DNA of 7,390 bases from Bacteroidota bacterium. Lineage in GTDB: Bacteria; Bacteroidota; Bacteroidia; Bacteroidales; CAJPTX01. Within the stretch, counting starts at the first letter, position 1. Every line of letters starts with the position of its first letter. Shown here piece after piece: positions 1-5,499 of this stretch. Both the position numbers and the translations under genes were made by a program. The notes under the pieces were generated by a model. That model ran no database searches, was not told the origin of the DNA, and saw only the letters and a program-made list of their open reading frames with translations. The stretch spans positions 1 to 7,390 of the forward strand of contig PDRH01000068.1 of NCBI GenBank assembly GCA_002748015.1, given 5' to 3'.

Positions 1-105
1 AGAGTGAGCGCCCCCCTGTATGGCGGCCGTCAGCGAGGCGAAGTTGCCGGCTGGGGCCATTACCTCTATGTGCTTAGTGGACTTACCTTGTGCTTGTTCA
101 GGCAT
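1..105 (-). CDS. U32-family peptidase, N-terminal fragment (cut by window edge)
   Basis: Translating the reverse strand from the ATG at 103-105 gives 35 codons that stay open to position 1. After a short polar lead (MPEQAQGKST), residues 13-33 read IEVMAPAGNF then ASLTAAIQGGA. This is the typical opening of U32 peptidases (YhbU/YegQ/RlhA group), where an 'E-x-(L/M)-APAG' strand begins the barrel and is followed by 'L-x-A-A-I-x-x-GAD' (here GAH). Family members act as collagenase-like proteases or in tRNA/rRNA hydroxylation; which applies here cannot be told from 35 residues. The start is supported by a Bacteroidota -7 box at 133-140, about 28 bp upstream, and an AAGGAT stretch just after the preceding stop codon. 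The gene follows the permease stop by 19 bp. The family call rests on a short but characteristic stretch; the remainder lies outside the window. Confidence 0.82.
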   Translation of the reverse strand, partial: MPEQAQGKSTKHIEVMAPAGNFASLTAAIQGGAHS

Positions 106-124
106 GCTTTTCGCTTGTTATCCT

Positions 125-958
125 TTAACCCGCAAAGGTAGGATTTTTCGGCCAAGTCGCGGTGGAAATCGTAGAGGGCGTTGCCTGGGTATGCTCCATG
201 CAATTGTGATCGCCATCATGCTCATGGTGGTGCTCGTGGTGATCATGATCGTGCGTAACCTCTAGCACCATCTGTACCCCGGCTACGATAAACAGCACCG
301 CCATCACGATATTCAGCCACTTCTGCACCCGCAGCATGTTCTGGTAGAACCTCCCCACCGAGGCGAAGCTGTAGGCCACCAGCCATGCAATCAGAATTAC
401 CGGCAGGGCAGTACCTATCGAGAAAATGACCGCCAGCCAGAGCCCCCATGAGGAGCTGGCCGAAAGGGGCAGCAGCAAGCCGAAGAAGATCGCCCCGATG
501 GCAGGGCATATACCCATGGCAAACAGCATACCCAGAAGGAAGATGCCGAGCTTCTTTCGCCGCATCAGCTTCTCCGTATTGGCAGTTACCATCGGGATGG
601 ACACCCTTACAAAGCGTCCGAATAGCATAATCAGCCCAGCAAGGATGAATAGGATGCCCACGATGAGCGGCCCGTATCGCCCTAGCAGGTGCTGCACTGG
701 GGTAACGGTGGACTGCGCCCGGATAAGCGGCACGAGGATCAGTGCAAGGCCAAGGTAGGTAACGGTACGCCCAGCCGTGTAGAGTAGACCGTAAGTGAAG
801 ATATCGCGCCGATCGAGTCGCCCCTTCGCAATGTAGCCGATGGCTGTAATTGAGGTCGCCAGCGTGCAGGAATCTATGGCTACAAGTAGGCCGAGGAGTG
901 CGGCCGTAATCGGGCTGGCCAGCCGCCAGCCCAAAATCTCCCCCAGGAGGTCGTGCAT
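125..958 (-). CDS. CcdA/ArsG-type six-helix permease with histidine-rich C-terminal tail
   Basis: An inner-membrane protein of 277 residues with about six hydrophobic helices (roughly 17-43, 53-79, 97-117, 137-165, 171-197, 213-234). The layout follows the DsbD/CcdA superfamily, in which two membrane cysteines pass electrons across the membrane. Both are present: C31 (AIDSCTLATSITAIGYI) and C151 (FAMGICPAIGAIFFG). From memory, the closest pattern is the ArsG group (aromatic arsenical efflux permeases of Bacteroidota and Shewanella), which share the 'CPLATNITAIGxI' and 'FCPxxGxxxFG' signatures and 'LPVILVAWxxAYS' (here LPVILIAWLVAYS, 185-197). In those relatives the first cysteine sits in a Pro-Cys-Pro context; here it is Ser-Cys-Thr. 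After the last helix, residues 236-256 contain ten histidines plus acidic residues and C253, a likely metal-binding tail. The ATG at 958 is 9 bp after the thioredoxin stop, so the two are surely co-transcribed. Substrate (arsenical, metal or electrons only) is unresolved; the superfamily call is firm. Confidence 0.8.
   Translation of the reverse strand: MHDLLGEILGWRLASPITAALLGLLVAIDSCTLATSITAIGYIAKGRLDRRDIFTYGLLYTAGRTVTYLGLALILVPLIRAQSTVTPVQHLLGRYGPLIVGILFILAGLIMLFGRFVRVSIPMVTANTEKLMRRKKLGIFLLGMLFAMGICPAIGAIFFGLLLPLSASSSWGLWLAVIFSIGTALPVILIAWLVAYSFASVGRFYQNMLRVQKWLNIVMAVLFIVAGVQMVLEVTHDHDHHEHHHEHDGDHNCMEHTQATPSTISTATWPKNPTFAG
133..140 (-). promoter_or_regulatory. Bacteroidota -7 promoter element upstream of the U32 peptidase gene
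   Basis: On the minus strand these bases read TACCTTTG, a full match to the Bacteroidota sigma-ABfr -7 consensus TAnnTTTG. The expected start of transcription would be near 126, leaving a leader of about 20 bases before the U32 ATG at 105. The box lies inside the last codons of the upstream permease gene (encoding Pro-Thr-Phe, just before the stop at 125-127). I see no good TTTG -33 box at 19-21 bp; the nearest is a TTGG at about 16 bp. The same octamer occurs at 1296-1303 in front of the thioredoxin gene. It could be a chance match within coding sequence. Confidence 0.5.
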
Positions 959-967
959 GGCAGTAAC

Positions 968-1234
968 CTACGCTTTTAGCTGGTCGAGAAGGCTCTTTAC
1001 TTCTTGCTCATTGAGCTTTTGGGCCGCTGACAGTACCTTGCCACCCGCAACAATCGCTGGGAACCCCATCACGCCTGCGGAAACGGCGGCCATTACATCC
1101 TCCGAGGCCTTGACTTTAGCATCAAGCCCTAGCTGCGCTACAGCCCTCTCCACCACACCGATTTGCGCACGGCAATTGGCGCATCGATCGGTTACAAATA
1201 CGGTAATCTCCAGTTCTTTTGCAGCTATTCCCAT
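968..1234 (-). CDS. Small thioredoxin-fold CxxC protein (TM0996/MTH895-like)
   Basis: A cytoplasmic protein of 88 residues with no signal peptide or membrane helix. It opens with a beta strand (LEITVFVTD), then C18-A-N-C21, a redox-active CxxC at the start of a helix. GVMGFPAIV follows, where P59 is the expected cis-proline opposite the active site, then GGKVLSAAQKLNEQEVKSLL. This is the order of the small glutaredoxin-like 'redox-active disulfide protein' family (Thioredoxin_3), and 80-90 residues is the usual length. I chose the ATG at 1234, preceded by AAAGGG, over an in-frame TTG at 1273, which would add 13 residues that do not fit the fold. The downstream gene, 9 bp away, is the CcdA/ArsG-type permease, so this protein is likely its cytoplasmic thiol partner. 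Comparable small redox proteins accompany ArsG in organoarsenical-resistance clusters. A -7 box at 1296-1303 suggests it begins a transcription unit. Confidence 0.85.
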   Translation of the reverse strand: MGIAAKELEITVFVTDRCANCRAQIGVVERAVAQLGLDAKVKASEDVMAAVSAGVMGFPAIVAGGKVLSAAQKLNEQEVKSLLDQLKA

Positions 1235-1295
1235 CTGACCCTTTAGGCTAATCCTTACGCCGCGAGCCTCCAATCCGGTGAAGACCCCAGCGTTG

Positions 1296-1303
1296 CAAAG
1301 GTA
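1296..1303 (-). promoter_or_regulatory. Bacteroidota -7 promoter element for the thioredoxin-permease unit
   Basis: The minus strand reads TACCTTTG followed by CA, a full match to TAnnTTTG and in the common TTTGCA context. Transcription would begin near 1289-1290, giving a leader of about 55 bases before the ATG at 1234. It falls in the 79-bp noncoding gap after the phosphoethanolamine transferase gene, which is where a new transcription unit would be expected. No clear TTTG -33 box is seen 19-21 bp upstream, so strength is uncertain or activator-dependent. Confidence 0.6.
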
Positions 1304-1307
1304 TGAA

Positions 1308-1322
1308 ATAATACTAGATTAT
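1308..1322. promoter_or_regulatory. Possible operator: small AT-rich inverted repeat beside the -7 box
   Basis: The sequence ATAAT-ACTAG-ATTAT has perfect 5-bp inverted arms around a 5-bp spacer and lies directly upstream of the -7 box at 1296-1303, between the expected -7 and -33 positions. A repressor bound here would block the thioredoxin-permease promoter. ArsR/SmtB repressors favour short AT-rich dyads in such places, but no regulator gene is visible in the window. Arms of five bases can occur by chance in an AT-rich spacer, so this is a tentative call. Confidence 0.2.
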
Positions 1323-1337
1323 GGGGTATTTAGCCCC
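1323..1337 (-). terminator. Weak stem-loop after the phosphoethanolamine transferase gene
   Basis: On the minus strand GGGG-CTAAATA-CCCC can form a 4-bp GC stem with a 7-base loop, starting about 15 bp after the stop codon at 1353-1355. It is followed by an AT-rich stretch but not a T run. It sits where the upstream transcription unit would be expected to end, just before a new promoter. The stem is short, so termination strength is doubtful. Confidence 0.22.
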
Positions 1338-1352
1338 TAAGCCCTACGATAC

Positions 1353-3116
1353 CTACTGGCGCATCAGCCATCTGCGGTACGAAAGGGGGGCATCTACCGT
1401 ATCGGGGTAGTTATACTCCATGCCGAACACCGTCCTATGCGTCGTCCAGTCATAGCTCGGGGAGAACATATTCTCGCAGCTATCGAGGCAATCCGCCTGT
1501 ATCCCCAGTAGCTGGCAGATGGACTGCGTGAAGAGGTCATTGACGAATAGTCCTTGCTTGGAGGCCATGATGCGCTCCCATATTTCCCCATGCGTTCCTA
1601 TAAAACGTTCCGTAGCATACACCATGTAGGGGATGCGGAGGCCTACCATTGCGTCCGAATGTTGTAGTACGTCCGGGTTCTGCGAATCGTCATAGAGCGC
1701 CTGTCCGTGGTCTGAGAAGAAGATAATCAGCGCATTATCCTTTTCATATCGGCTAACCACCTCCCCGAGGAAGTAGTCTCCGTAGAGTACCGCATTCGCA
1801 TATTCTGCAATCGCTCCCCGTTGCTCCTCTGGCTTCTCCTGTATATCCTCCGCTCCAAAGCGCCCGAATGCCGCCTCCGGGTAGCGTTGCTTGTACTGCG
1901 CATGCTGCCCCTTTACGTGTATTATCTGGCAGAGTAGCTCCGTGCTGTCCGCGCGTTGATCCAGATACGGGAGGAGGGCCCCGTCATAATCATGCAGCTT
2001 CTCAAAGCTCTTGTCCTGGATGGCATACATAAGGTAGAACACCGAATCGCAGGCGCTCGCTATGGCGGAAATGGGGGCGGAGTGGTAGCTAATGTGGTTC
2101 TGGTTAGAGGTCCATACCGTGCGGAAACCTGCCTTCCGTAGCAGCTGGGGGAGAGTAGGGGTCTCGAACCACTTGGTATTAACGCTGTCGATGTTATGGG
2201 TGCTAAAGCTCTCAGGAACGCTGGAAATCGTATGCCCGGCCGGGGCTATGGCGTTGGTGTAGAGGGCCATTCGTCCTATCTTAAGAAGGCTATCAATGCG
2301 GGGGGTGTTATCCAGCGCATACCCGTAGCAGTGCATGTACTCCTTCCGCATGGACTCGCCCAGGACGATGACTAGGGTAAAGGGCTTTATCGCCTCCTTG
2401 ACCTCCACCTCCACCTCCTGCTGGCTGATGCTGGCGAGTTGCTCCTCAAAGTATTTCTCCTCCCACTTGCACTCCAAGTAGCCCCAGAAAAGCTGCTCCG
2501 GGGCTGATAGGATGAGATACCGGATGCTGGGCTTCCACTTCCCGTCCCTGAACCGGAAGTAGGAGGCGGTCGCTATCCCATTCATCGCCACGAACAGCCC
2601 TATGCTCAGGAAGGTAAACAGCAGTACAACCGGGCGATAGAGCCTAATCCGTGGGTGGAGGAAGCGATGTGCTAGCACCGAGAATACACCAATAGCCCCT
2701 AGCCCCACGAGTGGCCAGAGCATTGGCCGGTAGAGCGCAGGGTTGGTCAGCAGCTCCAGGGCCTCGTTCTGGTTGGTAGCCAGAACTACGGAGATTATTC
2801 TAGAGGAGACCGCAAGGTTGAAGTTGACAACAACGTACAGAACCACGAGCGAAAGGCCAGTCGCCAGCACGAGCATGAGACCAGCCACCAGGCTACGTAG
2901 CCATCGGCGGCTAATCTGCGAGAGGATGAGTAGATTTACAAACCCCTGCGCCAGGCCAAAGGCTATGTCTAGGCACACCAAGTCCACGGGGAATTCCCGT
3001 AGCTGTAGCTGCGCCCAGAGCATGGCGAAGATTAGCACCCCGGAGCTATAGAGGAAGAGCCATTGGTACTCCCGAAACGTCGTGTTAACCGCTTCGGTCA
3101 GTCGTCTACCTATCAT
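1353..3116 (-). CDS. Phosphoethanolamine transferase (EptA/CptA/MCR superfamily, membrane-anchored sulfatase fold)
   Basis: An inner-membrane enzyme of 587 residues that should transfer phosphoethanolamine from phosphatidylethanolamine to lipid A or another envelope glycan. Residues about 20-185 form five membrane helices (21-39, 45-67, 73-98, 132-150, 161-184), followed by a periplasmic alkaline-phosphatase/sulfatase-type domain. Metal and catalytic motifs are in order: VIVLGES at 249-255, with E254 as metal ligand and S255 as the nucleophile candidate (usually Thr in EptA/MCR, Ser in CptA-like proteins); H400-VKGQ-H405 followed by QRYPEAAF, matching the family's 'H-x-x-G-S-H...RYP'; YANAVLYGDYFL (439-450); SDHGQ at 468-472 supplying D469 and H470; and H486. 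Cysteine-rich spots (C534, C543, C547) may form periplasmic disulfides. Length is close to the family's usual 540-580. The ATG at 3116 lies 10 bp after the helicase stop, preceded by AGGTG. In Gram-negative bacteria this activity lowers surface charge and polymyxin susceptibility. The exact acceptor is not known. Confidence 0.92.
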   Translation of the reverse strand: MIGRRLTEAVNTTFREYQWLFLYSSGVLIFAMLWAQLQLREFPVDLVCLDIAFGLAQGFVNLLILSQISRRWLRSLVAGLMLVLATGLSLVVLYVVVNFNLAVSSRIISVVLATNQNEALELLTNPALYRPMLWPLVGLGAIGVFSVLAHRFLHPRIRLYRPVVLLFTFLSIGLFVAMNGIATASYFRFRDGKWKPSIRYLILSAPEQLFWGYLECKWEEKYFEEQLASISQQEVEVEVKEAIKPFTLVIVLGESMRKEYMHCYGYALDNTPRIDSLLKIGRMALYTNAIAPAGHTISSVPESFSTHNIDSVNTKWFETPTLPQLLRKAGFRTVWTSNQNHISYHSAPISAIASACDSVFYLMYAIQDKSFEKLHDYDGALLPYLDQRADSTELLCQIIHVKGQHAQYKQRYPEAAFGRFGAEDIQEKPEEQRGAIAEYANAVLYGDYFLGEVVSRYEKDNALIIFFSDHGQALYDDSQNPDVLQHSDAMVGLRIPYMVYATERFIGTHGEIWERIMASKQGLFVNDLFTQSICQLLGIQADCLDSCENMFSPSYDWTTHRTVFGMEYNYPDTVDAPLSYRRWLMRQ

Positions 3117-3126
3117 CAGAACACCT

Positions 3127-5436
3127 TTAGAGTTTCTTGAGCTTGGCGAACTTCAGCAGGAGTGTTCGCGTACCGCTAACATCGAACTGCACAATGGCCT
3201 TTATGTCCTGTCCTTCGCCCTGTAGCTGCTCGATGGTTCCCTTCCCGAAGCGGGAGTGTAGCACCCTGTCCCCGGCCTCTAGCTGGTCTATCGGCGTAAC
3301 TTCCGAAGGGCTAATCGTATGGGCTGGCGGTGCGCTCGGTTGCGGGCGATTGATGCCACGGGGCTTGATAGATGGGGCATATCCCCCTCCCTGGCTATCT
3401 CCATATCCGCTGCCCGGCCTACGTTCTCCGGGATCCGATGATTCTAGCCCTGTACTCCGCTGCTCGCTCGCTAGCTGCTGCAGGTAGCCCGGGCGGATCT
3501 CGCTCAGGAAGCGCGAGGGGCCATTCTGAACCGCCTTGCCGAAGGACCGACGTTGCATGGCATGCGTTAGCATGAGGCGTCTAGCTGCGCGAGTTACCGC
3601 AACGTAGCAGAGGCGTCGCTCCTCTTCCACGCCGCTCGCCTCGTGTAGCGAGCGCTCCGAGGGGAAAATCCCCTCCTCTAGCCCCACGATGTACACGTAG
3701 TCAAACTCTAGCCCCTTTGAGGAGTGCACCGTCGTTAGCGTAACCCTTCGCTGGTCAGCCTCCTCGTCCACATCCGAATCGCTCAGTAGCGAAACCTCAT
3801 CCATGAACATTGCCAGCGTCATCATCTCAGCATCCCCTCGCTCTATCGTATTCATGGCCGCCTCATCGATGTTGCCCAGTAGCTCGTCGATGTTATCCTT
3901 GCGCGTCTGGTTCTCGGCTTGCGACTCGTTGCTGTAGGCCGACTTTAGGTCTACTGCTTCCAGTAGCTCGTTGGCCACAGTCAGCGCATCTTCGCTCAGA
4001 GCTCGAGAGATAAAGGGGGCTACCGAATCCCGGAAGTTGCAAATGGCCTTGAGTGTACCGCTACGGATGGGTAGCCCCTCGTTCTCTAGTGTTTCCAGCA
4101 GCTGCCAGAGCGTGCGCTCCCTCGCCTTCGCCGCTGCCTCCAGATGCCCGAGCGTTGTCGCTCCGATGCCACGGGCGGGAACATTTATCACCCGCAGCAA
4201 CGCCTCGTTATCATCCGGGTTGATCACCATGCGGAAGTACGAGAGCGTATCCACAATCTCCCGGCGCTCATAGAACGACTTCCCGGCGTAGATCTGATAC
4301 GGAATGTTCTTCTCCCGTAGGGCGATCTCTAGCTGGCGAGACTGCGTATTCGTCCGGTAGAGTATCGCGAACTGGTCGTAGCCACTCTGCTCCGAGAGTG
4401 ATGTTCTCAGGATGTCCTGCGCCACGGTGTAGGCCTCAGTGATATCAGTGAAGCAGCTTTTTATCTGGACGCTCTCGCCGCCGCTTCTCGCCGCCACGCA
4501 GCTCTTCGGAATCTGGTTGGGGTTATGCGCTATTAGCTGGTTGGCCGCCCCCACTATGCTCGCCGTAGAACGATAGTTAGTCTCTAGCTTGATGGTCTTC
4601 ACCTGCGGGTAGAGCTTGGGGAAATCCAGGATATTCTGGATCTTCGCCCCCCGGAATGCGTAGATGGACTGCGCATCGTCCCCCACCACGCATAGGTTCT
4701 GGTGTCCCCCAGCCAGCTGGTACAGGATCTTGTCCTGCACCGTGTTCGTATCCTGGTACTCATCCACCAGGATGCGGGTGAACTTCTCCTGGTACTTCTT
4801 CAGCACCTCCGGATGCTGCGCAAACAGGATGAATGTGCGCACCAGGATGTCGTCGAAGTCCATGGCGTTGGCTCTCCGCAGGGCATCCATGTACCGCTCG
4901 TATATCCGCCCCGCCTCTGGCCGCTTCGCCATCCGGTCTTGCTGCCGTATGCGCTCGTCCGTACAGTAGGTCTGAGGGAAGATAAGCTGGTTCTTCGCCA
5001 TGCTGATCCTACCGGCGATGGCCGCAGGCTTGTACGCGCTCCCCTCCAGGCCATCCTCCTTCATCAGCCGTGAAAGTAGTGTGCGTGCTGTCGAGGTATC
5101 GTAGATGGAGAAGGAGGAGGTGAAGCCAATGTGCTCCGCCTCCATGCGCAGTATACGCAGGAAGACCGAGTGGAAGGTGTTCATCCACAGCGAGCGGGCA
5201 ACCTCCTCGCCCACCACTCCCGCAATCCTAGACTGCATCTCCCGCGCGGCCTTGTTGGTGAAGGTCAGCGCCAGGATGTTCCATGGCTTGACCCCCTGTT
5301 CTATCATGTGCGCAATGCGGTAGGTCAGCACGCGCGTCTTCCCTGAGCCCGCGCCTGCAACAATGAGCATAGGCCCCTCGGGCGTTAGCACGGCTTCCCG
5401 TTGCGCCGGGTTAAGCGATTTGATGTAGTCCTCCAT
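3127..5436 (-). CDS. pcrA: ATP-dependent 3'-5' DNA helicase, UvrD/PcrA/Rep type
   Basis: A complete superfamily 1A helicase of 769 residues, which unwinds DNA in nucleotide-excision and mismatch repair and clears stalled replication or transcription complexes. All motifs are visible: the Q-motif region LNPAQREAVL (8-17); Walker A GAGSGKT (28-34); Ia LALTFTNKAAREM (55-67); Walker B LVDEYQDTN (223-231); III VGDDAQSIYAFRGA (251-264); IV LETNYRS (284-290); V around TVHSSKGLEFDYVYIVG (569-585); and VI EEERRLCYVAVTRA (604-617). A low-complexity Gly/Ser/Pro linker (about 660-712) leads to a C-terminal Tudor-like module (about 714-769, GDRVLHSRFGKGTI), typical of PcrA/UvrD and used to contact RNA polymerase. 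Length is slightly above the usual 720-740 because of the linker. The ATG at 5436 is 63 bp after the DegT-family stop, and the phosphoethanolamine transferase starts 10 bp after this stop. The choice between uvrD and pcrA as a name is conventional. Confidence 0.97.
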   Translation of the reverse strand: MEDYIKSLNPAQREAVLTPEGPMLIVAGAGSGKTRVLTYRIAHMIEQGVKPWNILALTFTNKAAREMQSRIAGVVGEEVARSLWMNTFHSVFLRILRMEAEHIGFTSSFSIYDTSTARTLLSRLMKEDGLEGSAYKPAAIAGRISMAKNQLIFPQTYCTDERIRQQDRMAKRPEAGRIYERYMDALRRANAMDFDDILVRTFILFAQHPEVLKKYQEKFTRILVDEYQDTNTVQDKILYQLAGGHQNLCVVGDDAQSIYAFRGAKIQNILDFPKLYPQVKTIKLETNYRSTASIVGAANQLIAHNPNQIPKSCVAARSGGESVQIKSCFTDITEAYTVAQDILRTSLSEQSGYDQFAILYRTNTQSRQLEIALREKNIPYQIYAGKSFYERREIVDTLSYFRMVINPDDNEALLRVINVPARGIGATTLGHLEAAAKARERTLWQLLETLENEGLPIRSGTLKAICNFRDSVAPFISRALSEDALTVANELLEAVDLKSAYSNESQAENQTRKDNIDELLGNIDEAAMNTIERGDAEMMTLAMFMDEVSLLSDSDVDEEADQRRVTLTTVHSSKGLEFDYVYIVGLEEGIFPSERSLHEASGVEEERRLCYVAVTRAARRLMLTHAMQRRSFGKAVQNGPSRFLSEIRPGYLQQLASEQRSTGLESSDPGERRPGSGYGDSQGGGYAPSIKPRGINRPQPSAPPAHTISPSEVTPIDQLEAGDRVLHSRFGKGTIEQLQGEGQDIKAIVQFDVSGTRTLLLKFAKLKKL

Positions 5437-5499
5437 GCGAGATTGCGGCGGCGAGAATGTGTTGCCTGATTTAGTGTTTCAGTAGTTTGTCCGCTCTAC

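Noticed and set aside
20..265. Plus-strand open frame crossing the U32 start and the permease tail
   Set aside because: It runs antisense to two well-supported genes; its hydrophobic end is the complement of the histidine-rich codons, and it has no family motifs.
840..1238. Plus-strand open frame antisense to the thioredoxin gene and the permease start
   Set aside because: Composition is Ser/Ala/Thr-rich as expected for a shadow frame, and the minus-strand genes have clear motifs.
1235..1273. Longer thioredoxin start (TTG at 1273)
   Set aside because: The extra 13 residues (MEARGVRISLKGQ) do not fit the family, the leader would be very short, and the ATG at 1234 has a purine-rich AAAGGG upstream.
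3137..5346. Several plus-strand and out-of-frame ORFs over the helicase gene
   Set aside because: All overlap a full-length helicase with every SF1 motif intact; none shows a recognisable domain.
5437..5499. 63-bp gap before the helicase as a promoter or terminator region
   Set aside because: No TAnnTTTG box, no stable GC stem with a T run, and no notable repeat was seen; simple read-through is the plainer reading.
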